From: an uncultured Pelagibacteraceae bacterium
GTDB lineage: Bacteria; Pseudomonadota; Alphaproteobacteria; Pelagibacterales; Pelagibacteraceae
Assembly (NCBI GenBank): GCA_902594405.1
Contig: CACJMB010000001.1
Coordinates: forward strand, 124,001-188,000
Direction: 5' to 3'
Length of the DNA: 64,000 nt
Position numbers and translations under genes: made by a program. This document shows, piece by piece, positions 1 through 9,737 of the stretch; position 1 is the stretch's first letter; each line of letters opens with the position of its first letter. Below the pieces are notes generated by a model, which ran no database searches, was not told where the DNA came from, and saw only the letters and a list, made by a program, of their open reading frames with translations.

Positions 1-1
1 T

Positions 2-418
2 ATTTGCCCATCAGATATAATGCACATTGATGAAAATATTAGACGTGCAAAAAATATTGAACCTAACTTTTGTTGGGAATGTTATTCTTGTGTCAAAGCT
101 TGTCCTAACCATGCTATTGATGTTAGAGGATATGCAGATTTTGCTCCAATGGGACATAGCGTTAGAGTAAGAAGGGAAGAAGAAAAAGGAACAATCTCTT
201 GGAAAATTAAATTTAGAAATGGAACTGAAAAAAACTTTGTATCTCCAATCACAACTAAGCCTTGGGGAAAATTTATTCCTAAATTAGCTGATGGGGACAA
301 ACCTAATCAAGGTGAGATAAATTCACAAAGATTATACACTGAACCAGAAGGGTTAAATATAGATGGAGAGCTTCCAACTGTACCCAAAGAGTCGTTCAAA
401 AAAGGAGTTTACTATTAA
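2..418 (+). CDS. aprB: Adenylylsulfate (APS) reductase beta subunit, 5' truncated by the window edge
   Basis: Reading frame continues upstream of the ORF-track ATG (ICPSDIMHIDENIRRAKNIEPNFCWECYSCVKACPNHAIDVRGYADFAPMGHSVRVRRE); cysteine-rich ferredoxin motif; directly followed by aprA. Confidence 0.92.
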   Translation: MCPSDIMHIDENIRRAKNIEPNFCWECYSCVKACPNHAIDVRGYADFAPMGHSVRVRREEEKGTISWKIKFRNGTEKNFVSPITTKPWGKFIPKLADGDKPNQGEINSQRLYTEPEGLNIDGELPTVPKESFKKGVYY

Positions 419-2277
419 TGGCTAGTCATAAAACACATTACGAAGATTGCGATATATTAGTTGTAGGTGGAGGTATGGCTGGAACTGGTGCTACCTTTGA
501 AGCAAGACACTGGGGTAGAGACATGAAAATTGTTTGTGTTGAAAAAGCTAACATTGATAGAAGTGGAGCTGTTGCTCAAGGACTTTATGCAATTAACTGC
601 TACATGGGAATGCAATGGGGTGAAAACCAACCAGAGGATCACGTTAGATATGCAAGAAATGATTTGATGGGAATGGTAAGAGAGGATTTAGGTTATGACA
701 TGGCTCGTCATGTAGACTCTACAGTTCATATGTTTGATGAATGGGGTCTGCCTATGATGAAGAATGAAGAAACTGGAAGATACTTAAGAGAAGGTAAATG
801 GCAGATTATGATCCATGGTGAAAGTTACAAACCTATTGTTGCTGAGGCAGCAAAAAAATCTGCAGATAAAATTTATAACAGAATAATGATTACTCATCTT
901 TTAATGGACGAGTCTCAAGACAACAGAATTGGCGGAGCAGTTGGCTTTAATATGAGAACTGGTGATTTCCATGTATTTAGAGCAAAAGCAGTAATTGTTG
1001 CTGCTGGTGGAGCTTCACACATCTTTAAACCAAGAGCAGTTGGAGAAGGAATGGGTAGAACTTGGTATGCTCCATGGAGTAACGGATCTGCATATGCATT
1101 ACCTATTGCAGCTGGTGCAAAGATGACTCAAATGGAAAACAGAATTGTATTATGTAGATTTAAAGATGGATATGGACCAGTTGGAGCATATTTCCTTCAT
1201 TTAAAGACATACACACAAAATGCAAATGGTGAAAACTATGAGAAAAAATGGTACGACCAAACTAAAGAATTAGTTGGTGAATACATTGATCATCATCCAA
1301 CACCAACTTGTTTGAGAAATCATGCATTTATTCAGGAAGTAGCTGCAGGCGGTGGACCAATACATATGGTAACTACTGAGGCTTTCCAAGATCCACATTT
1401 AGAAACAGTAGGCTGGGAAAATTTCTTAGGAATGACAGTTGGGCAAGCTGTTGTTTGGGCATCTCAAAACATTGATCCAAAATATACAAATCCAGAGTTA
1501 ACAACATCTGAACCTTATGTAATGGGTTCACATGCTACTTGTTCTGGTGCATGGGTTAGCGGCCCTGAGGATTTGTCGCCACCAGAATATTTCTGGGGTT
1601 ACAATAGAATGTTAACTATTGATGGTTTATTTGGTGCTGGAGATACAGTTGGTGGAAGTGCTCACAAGTTTTCATCTGGATCTTTTACAGAAGGTAGATT
1701 AGCTGCAAAAGCTGCTGTTAAATACATTGAAGACAAAAAAGCAGAAGGTGTTAAAGTTTCAGACAAACAGTGTGAGGATTTCAAAACTGCAGTTTATAAA
1801 CCACTAGAAAACTACACAGTTGCTAGAAATGAGATTACTGGTGGAACAGTTTCTCCTAGCTATATATCTCCAATCCAAGGTCTTCAAAGGTTGCAGAAAA
1901 TCATGGATGAATATGTGGGTGGAATTACCTCAAATTACATGACTAATGGTAATATGCTTAAGAGAGGACTTGAGTTGCTAGATTGGCTACAAGAGGACTT
2001 GGAGCATGTTGGCGCTGAAGATTATCATCAGCTCATGAGAGCTTGGGAGTTAAAACACAGAGCTTTAACTTCTCAATGTGTAACAGAACATACTTTATTT
2101 AGAGAGGAAACTAGATGGCCAGGCTACTATTATAGAGGTGATCATATGAAACTTGATGATGAAAATTGGCATTGTTTAACAGTTTCTAGACGTGACCCTA
2201 AAACTGGTAAGTTTAGTATGGAGAAAGTTCCTGTCTACCATATAGTGGATGAGAACGAGAAGAAAAAAGCTTCTTAG
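418..2277 (+). CDS. aprA: Adenylylsulfate (APS) reductase alpha subunit
   Basis: 619 aa flavoprotein starting CDILVVGGGMAGTGATFEARHWG, typical AprA motifs (CVEKANIDRSGAVAQGLYAINCYMG); ATG overlaps the aprB stop. Confidence 0.95.
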   Translation: MASHKTHYEDCDILVVGGGMAGTGATFEARHWGRDMKIVCVEKANIDRSGAVAQGLYAINCYMGMQWGENQPEDHVRYARNDLMGMVREDLGYDMARHVDSTVHMFDEWGLPMMKNEETGRYLREGKWQIMIHGESYKPIVAEAAKKSADKIYNRIMITHLLMDESQDNRIGGAVGFNMRTGDFHVFRAKAVIVAAGGASHIFKPRAVGEGMGRTWYAPWSNGSAYALPIAAGAKMTQMENRIVLCRFKDGYGPVGAYFLHLKTYTQNANGENYEKKWYDQTKELVGEYIDHHPTPTCLRNHAFIQEVAAGGGPIHMVTTEAFQDPHLETVGWENFLGMTVGQAVVWASQNIDPKYTNPELTTSEPYVMGSHATCSGAWVSGPEDLSPPEYFWGYNRMLTIDGLFGAGDTVGGSAHKFSSGSFTEGRLAAKAAVKYIEDKKAEGVKVSDKQCEDFKTAVYKPLENYTVARNEITGGTVSPSYISPIQGLQRLQKIMDEYVGGITSNYMTNGNMLKRGLELLDWLQEDLEHVGAEDYHQLMRAWELKHRALTSQCVTEHTLFREETRWPGYYYRGDHMKLDDENWHCLTVSRRDPKTGKFSMEKVPVYHIVDENEKKKAS

Positions 2278-2298
2278 TAAATAATTTAATTAAATCAA

Positions 2299-2649
2299 AT
2301 GGATATTTTATCTAAATCAGATGATGAAATATATGAATTAGCCAAACCTATTTGGGATAATTTGGTTAAATCATCTAATCTCAAAGATTATGGTGGATTT
2401 ACAAGAGATTTTTCTACTCAAATGCTCTTTGGTGCTAACGAAGTAGAGCTTGGTAAACAGTGGGCCAATAACAAGCTAATCACTAATCTTAAAGAGACTT
2501 TTGAACCTTTCGGTTGCCTTAGAAGAGGAGATCACATAACTGTTCTGATCAAACAAACAAATAAAGAGATCCCAGGAGAGTTTCTTGGAAGGTTGGTCTT
2601 AGGTGTAGAGGACGATGCGGTTAAGGTTTTTGGGGCTACCATCTATTAG
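2299..2649 (+). CDS. Hypothetical protein, third gene of the apr cluster
   Basis: 116 aa ORF 21 nt downstream of aprA on the same strand; no family recognised by eye. Confidence 0.75.
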   Translation: MDILSKSDDEIYELAKPIWDNLVKSSNLKDYGGFTRDFSTQMLFGANEVELGKQWANNKLITNLKETFEPFGCLRRGDHITVLIKQTNKEIPGEFLGRLVLGVEDDAVKVFGATIY

Positions 2650-2717
2650 ACAAAAAAAATTGCTTAACAATAAATAATTGTTTGACAAATTTCGTTGTGG
2701 GTGTATTGACGAATTTA

Positions 2718-2852
2718 ATGTTACTTTCTAACGTAAAAATTATAAACAAACTCTCAAATTTTAAAACTACATTTATTAAAGCAGGAATTATAGCAAGCTT
2801 AACAGCTTATTGGGGAGTGATTTTAGTTGGAACTTTTATCACTTTTAACTAA
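2718..2852 (+). CDS. Small single-TM protein (44 aa), not in the ORF track
   Basis: Manual translation MLLSNVKIINKLSNFKTTFIKAGIIASLTAYWGVILVGTFITFN*; one hydrophobic helix; ends 29 nt before the TauE/SafE permease; an in-frame TTG start at 2706 is also possible. Confidence 0.5.
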   Translation: MLLSNVKIINKLSNFKTTFIKAGIIASLTAYWGVILVGTFITFN

Positions 2853-2881
2853 GTTGTTTTTTAACAACTTTTAAATTTTTT

Positions 2882-3961
2882 ATGGAAGTATTTTTACCGA
2901 TAGCTCAAGTTTTTGTTAACCCTATCGAGATACTTTTATTAAGTGCAATAGTAGGTGTGCTTTCAGGTTTATTTGGTGTTGGTGGCGGGTTTTTGATGAC
3001 ACCTTTTCTAATTTTTTTAGGAATACCTCCCGCATATGCTGTTGCTAATGAAGCAAATAATATTTTAGCTACTTCAGTTTCTGGTTCTACCACGCATTAT
3101 TTAAAAAATACTTTAGATTATAAAATGGGTTCAATGATTGTAATTGGAGGTGTAATTGGAACTTCTTTGGGAATTTATACTTTTACTTATTTCAAAGGTA
3201 TTGGAAAAATTGATACAGTTATATCTCTGGCCTACATGTATATATTAGCAATAATCGGAACTTTAATGCTTGTTGAAAGTTTGGGTGAAATAGATAAAGC
3301 AAAAAGAAACGTCGTAGTTAAAAAAAAATTACATGTTCATTATTGGATACATGGTCTTCCATTAAGAATGAGATTTCCAAAATCAAAATTATATGAGAGT
3401 ATTTTTACTCCAATTATAATTGGTCTATTAGTTGGATTTATTGCAGCTATTATGGGAATTGGAGGTGCGTTTATTTTAGTTCCAGCAATGATTTATATAA
3501 TTAAAATGCCTACTAAATTAGTTCCTGGCACATCTTTATTTGTAACAATTTTTGTAAGTGTGGTTGTTACTTTTCTTCATTCATTTAATTATGGATCTAT
3601 AGATTTATTTTTAGTTACTATGTTGGTTGTGGGATCCATCATAGGAGTGCAGGTTGGACAAAAATTAGGAGAAAGAATTGATAGTTCTGGTTTAAGAGCT
3701 TTATTGGCAATTTTATTATTAATAGTGGGTATAGCGATAGCATACGATACTTTTTTCGCAGAAAAAGTTATTAACGGATCCGCTAAAGGAATTAGTTCAG
3801 ATTTAAACTTCTTTTCTAGATTCATAATTGATTTTTCTAAAGAAATGCCTTTCTTTTATGGACTATTTACAATTATGTTTGCAATTATTTTAGGTGTAGG
3901 AGCGGCTTTTATAAGAAGATTTATTTCAAACTTTAGAAAAAAATTATTAGTTAAATCTTAA
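2882..3961 (+). CDS. TauE/SafE (TSUP) family sulfite exporter-like permease
   Basis: Two-repeat membrane protein with GVLSGLFGVGGGFLMTPFLIFLGIP and GFIAAIMGIGGAFILVPAMIYII motifs. Confidence 0.88.
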   Translation: MEVFLPIAQVFVNPIEILLLSAIVGVLSGLFGVGGGFLMTPFLIFLGIPPAYAVANEANNILATSVSGSTTHYLKNTLDYKMGSMIVIGGVIGTSLGIYTFTYFKGIGKIDTVISLAYMYILAIIGTLMLVESLGEIDKAKRNVVVKKKLHVHYWIHGLPLRMRFPKSKLYESIFTPIIIGLLVGFIAAIMGIGGAFILVPAMIYIIKMPTKLVPGTSLFVTIFVSVVVTFLHSFNYGSIDLFLVTMLVVGSIIGVQVGQKLGERIDSSGLRALLAILLLIVGIAIAYDTFFAEKVINGSAKGISSDLNFFSRFIIDFSKEMPFFYGLFTIMFAIILGVGAAFIRRFISNFRKKLLVKS

Positions 3962-5025
3962 TTAAAAAAATTTAAATATAATTCAATAGTTGTAATACTA
4001 ACTAATCCTACAGTTGCCATTCCTATAAAACCAACTACAAAAGGTTTGTAGCCCATATTTTTAATTTCTTTTAAATTAGTGGATAGACCAATTGCTGCCA
4101 TAGCCATTGTTAAAAATATTTTTGAGGAAAACTTAATACCTTCAATTGTAACTAACCAATTGTAATTATTTGAGTAGATTAGATCACCTAAATTTCTAAT
4201 TATTATCATTGCTACAAAACCAAGGACAAAGTAAGGAAAAATATCTATTATTGAGTATTTCTTATCTGTAGTTTTTCCTCGATTGTAAAGAAATGCAAAT
4301 AAAGGGATCATGATAACCAGAAAAGTGTTCCTTATTAATTTTGTGACTGTTGCAATATTTAAAGTTTCAGGACTATTAAATTGCTGGTCATAAATCAGTC
4401 CTGCAGCTGCAACTTGAGAGGTTTCATGGATTGAGGTTCCCAAAAACAATCCAATTAATAAAGGCTCGCTTTCGAAATAAAAGTTGGCAAAATACGGATA
4501 AATAAGCATCGAAAGAATTCCAAATAATGTAATATTAGCAATTGAATATGATACCTCATTTTTTTTTGCACCAATTACAGGAGCAGTAGCCATTATTGCA
4601 GTAGTACCACAGACAGTGCTGCCTATTGATATTAAGTAAGCCATTCTTGTTGGTATTTTTAATTTTTTAATAAGAAGTTTAATTACTATTAGTACACTAA
4701 TTATACAGATTATAATTAATGGAATTGCTATTGCTCCAAATTCTAAAAATTCAAATGGTTTCAGTTGAATACCTAAGCAAATAATTCCAAGTTTAAGAAT
4801 ATACTTTTGTGTAAAATCTAATCCTTTTAAAAAACTTTCTCTAATTTGAAAAACGTTTCCGAAAAACATCCCCAATATAATAGCGATCATCGCAGTAGAT
4901 ATTGGACTTTTTTCATAGCCTAATAACTCAATACCAAGAATATTATTGAAACCTTGAGATAAAGTGTAAAGAACGAATGCCAATACAATACCCGGTAATA
5001 CAACCAGGTATTTTTTTAATTTCAT
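3958..5025 (-). CDS. YeiH/UPF0324-family putative sulfate exporter
   Basis: Polytopic membrane protein; motifs STAMIAIILGMFFGN, SIGSTVCGTTAIMATAPVIGAKKNEVSYSIANITLFG, GTSIHETSQVAAAG typical of this family. Confidence 0.85.
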   Translation of the reverse strand: MKLKKYLVVLPGIVLAFVLYTLSQGFNNILGIELLGYEKSPISTAMIAIILGMFFGNVFQIRESFLKGLDFTQKYILKLGIICLGIQLKPFEFLEFGAIAIPLIIICIISVLIVIKLLIKKLKIPTRMAYLISIGSTVCGTTAIMATAPVIGAKKNEVSYSIANITLFGILSMLIYPYFANFYFESEPLLIGLFLGTSIHETSQVAAAGLIYDQQFNSPETLNIATVTKLIRNTFLVIMIPLFAFLYNRGKTTDKKYSIIDIFPYFVLGFVAMIIIRNLGDLIYSNNYNWLVTIEGIKFSSKIFLTMAMAAIGLSTNLKEIKNMGYKPFVVGFIGMATVGLVSITTIELYLNFFN

Positions 5026-5041
5026 GAAAGACTAAAGTTGA

Positions 5042-6208
5042 TTAAGCACTTCTGTAAAGTTTGGTCATGACAAATTCTCTATGACCTAAAGCTTCAGCAC
5101 AAGTTAATCTACCGTTTGCTACTCTTAGTGTAGTTTTAATTAATTCATCACCTGCTTCAGATAAATTCATTTCTCTTGAAAGAATTTTTGAAACATCACA
5201 ATCAATGTGCTCTCCCATACCTTTTACAGTTAATGGATTAGCTGTTAATTTAACAACAGGTTCAATTGGATTTCCAACTATATTACCTTGTCCAGTTGGA
5301 AACAAATGAATATTAAAACCAGCAGCAGCTTGAAGAGTCACACATTCTGCAGCAGCAGATGATGTGTCCATAAAATACAAACCCTTTCCTTTAGTTGGTT
5401 CTTCAGCTGGTTCAAGAACATCAATAAATTTACAATTTCCAATTTTTTGAAAATTACCAAAAGCTTTTTCTTCAATTGTTGTAAGTCCTCCAGCTATATT
5501 TCCAGCTGTTGGTTGACTTTCCGAAAGATCATCTGTCGCTTCTTTTAAAATAAAATCATTATAAGAGCTCCAGGTTTTCATAAATTTGTCAGATGCTTCT
5601 TTTGTAGCTCCTCTAGTTGCACATACTTGTTCTGCACCAGTTAATTCAGATGTTTCACCAAAACACAAGTGAACACCTAATGGCTCAAGTTTGTCCATTA
5701 AATTTCCAACAGTTGGGTTTGCAGCAAGTCCTGAAGTAGTATCAGACTCTCCACATTTAACTGAAATCCATAAATCACTTAAGGGGCATTCTTCTCTTTG
5801 TTTTTCTGAAGCCCACATCACAAATTCTTGTGCTTTTTTTGATGCTTTCATTGTCGTACCAATATCTCCTGTACGCTCAATATGAAATCCTTCAACTGGT
5901 TTTCCAGTCTTAGCAATTCCATCTACAATTTTTTTTGTCCATTTTGGCTCAATACCAATAACAATTACTGCAGCAACATTTGGGTTACATCCAGTTCCTA
6001 TCATTGTTCTAAAATGAAGCTCTAAATCTGCACCAAACTGAAGTCTTCCATAAGAATGAGGAAGAGCGATTGTACCTTTAATATTGTTAGCAACTGCCTC
6101 TGCACATGCGTTTGAAATGTCATCAACTGGTAAAATAATCACATGATTTCTTGTTCCGGCTCTGCCGTTTTCTCTTTTATAACCTAAAAAGCTCTTTGGA
6201 ATTTCCAT
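5042..6208 (-). CDS. suyB: (2R)-sulfolactate sulfo-lyase large subunit (UxaA/altronate dehydratase superfamily)
   Basis: [22 protein letters not shown] start, [26 protein letters not shown]; adjacent to a SuyA-like small subunit and xsc. Confidence 0.82.
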   Translation of the reverse strand: MEIPKSFLGYKRENGRAGTRNHVIILPVDDISNACAEAVANNIKGTIALPHSYGRLQFGADLELHFRTMIGTGCNPNVAAVIVIGIEPKWTKKIVDGIAKTGKPVEGFHIERTGDIGTTMKASKKAQEFVMWASEKQREECPLSDLWISVKCGESDTTSGLAANPTVGNLMDKLEPLGVHLCFGETSELTGAEQVCATRGATKEASDKFMKTWSSYNDFILKEATDDLSESQPTAGNIAGGLTTIEEKAFGNFQKIGNCKFIDVLEPAEEPTKGKGLYFMDTSSAAAECVTLQAAAGFNIHLFPTGQGNIVGNPIEPVVKLTANPLTVKGMGEHIDCDVSKILSREMNLSEAGDELIKTTLRVANGRLTCAEALGHREFVMTKLYRSA

Positions 6209-6212
6209 ACTA

Positions 6213-6497
6213 TTACCACTTCTTTGTTTTTACATTGTGAACATGTACATGCTCACCTTTTTTGATTGATTTAACAACTTTACCAATATCGTGACCATAC
6301 TTTAAAATAGTATCGCCTTCTTTAAGGTCAACCATCGCAATTTTATGACCTAAAGGTATCTCATCTACGGATTGAATATTTGTTGAACTGTCGTCTTCCA
6401 TTATCCAGCAAGCACAGTCTTGTTTAGGAGTGATTTTTTCAATAACAACTACTCCCACGTTGTCTTTTTTATCATGTATGATTATATCTGTTGCCAT
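6213..6497 (-). CDS. suyA: (2R)-sulfolactate sulfo-lyase small subunit (SAF domain)
   Basis: 94 aa SAF-domain protein ([48 protein letters not shown]) immediately upstream of suyB. Confidence 0.8.
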   Translation of the reverse strand: MATDIIIHDKKDNVGVVVIEKITPKQDCACWIMEDDSSTNIQSVDEIPLGHKIAMVDLKEGDTILKYGHDIGKVVKSIKKGEHVHVHNVKTKKW

Positions 6498-6608
6498 ATC
6501 GTGTCGATTTGTTTGTTTGAAATTCGTAAAAACTTATATATTAATCGCACAAATTAACAAACGAATTTTATAAATAGTATAATTACACTTTAGAGAGGTT
6601 CTAGTTTT

Positions 6609-8393
6609 ATGACAAAAATGACAACAGAAGAAGCTTTTGTAAAAGTTTTACAAATGCACGGTATTGAACATGCGTTTGGAATTATTGGTTCAGCCTTTAT
6701 GCCAATTTCAGATATTTTTCCAGATGCAGGTATTACTTTCTGGGATGTCGCTCATGAAACAAATGGTGGTTTAATTGCTGATGGTTACACACGAGCTACT
6801 GGTAAAATGTCAATGGTTATTGCCCAGAACGGACCTGGAATTACTGGATTAGTTACACCAATCAAAACAGCTTATTGGAATCATACTCCTCTTTTATTAG
6901 TTACACCGCAAGCAGCGAACAAAACAATGGGGCAAGGTGGATTTCAAGAAGTAGAGCAAATGAATTTATTCAAAGACATGGTTTGTTATCAAGAGGAAGT
7001 AAGAGACCCATCAAGAATGGCTGAAGTACTAAATAGAGTTATAGAAAAAGCTATAAGAGGATCAGCGCCAGCACAAATTAATGTTCCAAGAGATTATTGG
7101 TGTCAAGTAATTGATATTGATCTTCCTCCAATTGTAAGACTTGAAAGACAAGGTGGAGGGAATGATGCTGTAGCTAAAGCAGCTGACTTGCTATCTAAAG
7201 CAAAGTTTCCAGTAATATTATCAGGAGCAGGTGTTGTTATTGGAGGAGCTATAGAAGCTACAAAAAAACTTGCAGAAAAATTAGATTCACCTGTTTGTTC
7301 AGGTTACCAACATAACGATAGTTTCCCAGGAAGCCATCCTTTAGCTGTTGGTCCTCTAGGATATAATGGATCAAAAGCTGCAATGGAATTAATTTCAAAA
7401 GCTGACGTAGTGTTAGCTTTGGGAACTAGATTAAATCCTTTTTCTACTTTACCAGGTTATGGAATTGATTATTGGCCAAAGAATGCAAATATCATTCAAG
7501 TTGATATTAATCCTGACAGAATAGGTTTAACTAAAAAAGTTACTGTAGGAATAAGTGGTGATGCAAAATTAGTTGCTGAACAAATTTTTGAAAAATTATC
7601 TTCAAATGCTGGTGACACTGACAGACAAGCTAGAAAAGACTTAATTCATCAAACTAAGTCAGCTTGGTTACAAAAACTTTCGAGTTTAGATCATGAAGAT
7701 GATGATGAGGGAACAGTTTGGAATAAAGAAGCAAGAGAAAGAGATGCAGATAGAATGTCACCAAGACAAGCTTGGAGAGCAATTCAAGCAGGAATGCCTG
7801 ACGATGTAATTATATCAAGTGATATTGGAAATAATTGTGCGATAGGTAATGCTTACCCAACATTCGAAAAGCCAAGAAAATATTTAGCACCAGGTTTATT
7901 TGGTCCTTGTGGTTATGGTTTTCCATCAATATTGGGAGCAAAAATTGGTTGTCCAGATACTCCTGTTATTGGATTTGCTGGCGATGGTGCTTTTGGAATA
8001 AGTATGAATGAAATGAGCTCATGTGCAAGAGAAGAGTGGCCTGCAATAACAATGGTTATTTTCAGAAATTATCAATGGGGTGCAGAAAAAAGAAATACAA
8101 CACTTTGGTTTGATAATAACTTTGTTGGTACAGAATTAGATCCAGAATTAAGTTATGCTAAAGTTGCTGATGCTTGTGGTTTAAAAGGTGTAACTGTTAG
8201 AACAATGGAAGAAACCACAAATGCAATCAAGCAATCTTGTGAGGATCAAAAGAAAGGAATTACAACATTTATTGAGGTAATTCTTAACCAAGAGCTAGGG
8301 GAACCATTTAGAAGAGATGCTATGAAAAAACCAGTAAGAGTAGCTGGTATTAAAAAAGAGGATATGAAGAAGCAGCCTTCTTTAAATTCTTAA
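6609..8393 (+). CDS. xsc: Sulfoacetaldehyde acetyltransferase (ThDP-dependent)
   Basis: 594 aa; FGIIGSAFMPISDIFPDAGITFWDVAHETNGGLIADGYTRATGKMSMVIAQNGPGITG and later ThDP-binding GDGAFGISMNEMSS are characteristic of Xsc. Confidence 0.93.
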   Translation: MTKMTTEEAFVKVLQMHGIEHAFGIIGSAFMPISDIFPDAGITFWDVAHETNGGLIADGYTRATGKMSMVIAQNGPGITGLVTPIKTAYWNHTPLLLVTPQAANKTMGQGGFQEVEQMNLFKDMVCYQEEVRDPSRMAEVLNRVIEKAIRGSAPAQINVPRDYWCQVIDIDLPPIVRLERQGGGNDAVAKAADLLSKAKFPVILSGAGVVIGGAIEATKKLAEKLDSPVCSGYQHNDSFPGSHPLAVGPLGYNGSKAAMELISKADVVLALGTRLNPFSTLPGYGIDYWPKNANIIQVDINPDRIGLTKKVTVGISGDAKLVAEQIFEKLSSNAGDTDRQARKDLIHQTKSAWLQKLSSLDHEDDDEGTVWNKEARERDADRMSPRQAWRAIQAGMPDDVIISSDIGNNCAIGNAYPTFEKPRKYLAPGLFGPCGYGFPSILGAKIGCPDTPVIGFAGDGAFGISMNEMSSCAREEWPAITMVIFRNYQWGAEKRNTTLWFDNNFVGTELDPELSYAKVADACGLKGVTVRTMEETTNAIKQSCEDQKKGITTFIEVILNQELGEPFRRDAMKKPVRVAGIKKEDMKKQPSLNS

Positions 8394-8432
8394 AATCTTT
8401 TAAATCACAACCAATTATCGTAATCTTCCTTC

Positions 8433-9737
8433 ATGGAAGTTGTAAACGATAATAGTTGTAGTTGGGTTAATGATTTAAGTCCAAGAAATAACATTCTAAC
8501 ACTCTCATCTAATATAGATTGTGAATGGTTAATTGTAGGAGCGGGTTATACAGGATTATCTGCAGCAAGAAAATTAGGTCAACTTTACCCAAATCAAAAA
8601 ATATTATTAGTTGATGCTCAGCTAGCAGGCGAGGGTGCTAGCTCAAGAAACTCGGGATACTTGGTGGATACAACACTTAATGATGGTTTTACCTCTGATA
8701 AAGAATTAAATAATTATAAAAAAAAAGCAGACATCTATAAATTGGGAATAGATGTTATTAAAAAATTTATTAAAGAATATCAGGTAGATTGTGATTGGAA
8801 TGAATGCGGAAAATATTTTGCATCATCAAAGGAAGAAGATAGAAAAATATTAGAAAATTTTTCGTATACTTTATCAAAATTAGGTTTTGAACATAATTTG
8901 CTATCAAATAAAGAACTTAAAAAAAGATTGGGTACCAATTTTTACAATATCGCTCTCCATACAAAGGGAGGAATTTTATTACATCCAGGCAAATTGGTTA
9001 GAGCTATGATTGATACATTGCCAGAAAACGTAAATCTTTATGAAAATTCTTCATTATTAGACTGGAAAAAGAAAAATGATGCAGTCATTTGTAAATTTAA
9101 AAATGGTTCAATTAAAACTAAAAAGATTATTTTTGCTACAAACGGATTTCTGAAGTCTTTAGGAATAAAATCAAATTATAATTTTCCAATTACTTTAACA
9201 GCTAGTATGACCAGATCTTTATCAGATGAAGAGTTTATATCTCTTGGAGAGCCTAAAGAGTGGGGAGTATTACCTGTTAGACCGATGGGGGCCACTATAA
9301 GAATGACTAAAGACAGAAGAATTTTAATTAGAAATACTGCAGAAGTTTATAATCCTTATCAAATGTCTAAATCTGAATTAACCAAAAGATCATTAAAACA
9401 AAAAATAGGTATTAAAAAAAGATTTCCTGAATTACCGGATGATATTATTCAATCTTCTTGGTCAGGAATTGTTTCAAGAACAAGAAATAGTTCTCAAATT
9501 TTCGAAAAAATAGATTACAATATATTTGTTGCAGGTTGTTACAATGGCTCTGGTATTGGAGTTGGTACTTTATTTGGAGAGCAAATAGCAATCAAAGCAA
9601 GTAATGGAAATACAAAAGAGATTGAAACCATAGAAGCAAGAAATAAACCCACTTGGCTTCCTCCTGATCCAATTTTAAGTTTAGGAGTTAGAGCTAGGTT
9701 GATTTATGAGCGTTTCAGAGCAAAATCTGAGATTTAG
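8433..9737 (+). CDS. FAD-dependent amine/amino-acid oxidoreductase (DadA/PuuB-like)
   Basis: LIVGAGYTGLSAARKLGQLYPNQKILLVDAQLAGEGASSRNSGYLVD; 39 nt downstream of xsc on the same strand. Confidence 0.8.
   Translation: MEVVNDNSCSWVNDLSPRNNILTLSSNIDCEWLIVGAGYTGLSAARKLGQLYPNQKILLVDAQLAGEGASSRNSGYLVDTTLNDGFTSDKELNNYKKKADIYKLGIDVIKKFIKEYQVDCDWNECGKYFASSKEEDRKILENFSYTLSKLGFEHNLLSNKELKKRLGTNFYNIALHTKGGILLHPGKLVRAMIDTLPENVNLYENSSLLDWKKKNDAVICKFKNGSIKTKKIIFATNGFLKSLGIKSNYNFPITLTASMTRSLSDEEFISLGEPKEWGVLPVRPMGATIRMTKDRRILIRNTAEVYNPYQMSKSELTKRSLKQKIGIKKRFPELPDDIIQSSWSGIVSRTRNSSQIFEKIDYNIFVAGCYNGSGIGVGTLFGEQIAIKASNGNTKEIETIEARNKPTWLPPDPILSLGVRARLIYERFRAKSEI

Noticed and set aside
2-2277. aprBA as evidence of dissimilatory sulfate reduction
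   Set aside because: No dsr genes seen here and the context is sulfonate degradation/sulfite export; sulfite oxidation is the simpler reading.
2666-2682. AACAAT/ATTGTT hairpin after the 116-aa ORF as terminator
   Set aside because: Six AT-rich base pairs and no T tract; too weak.
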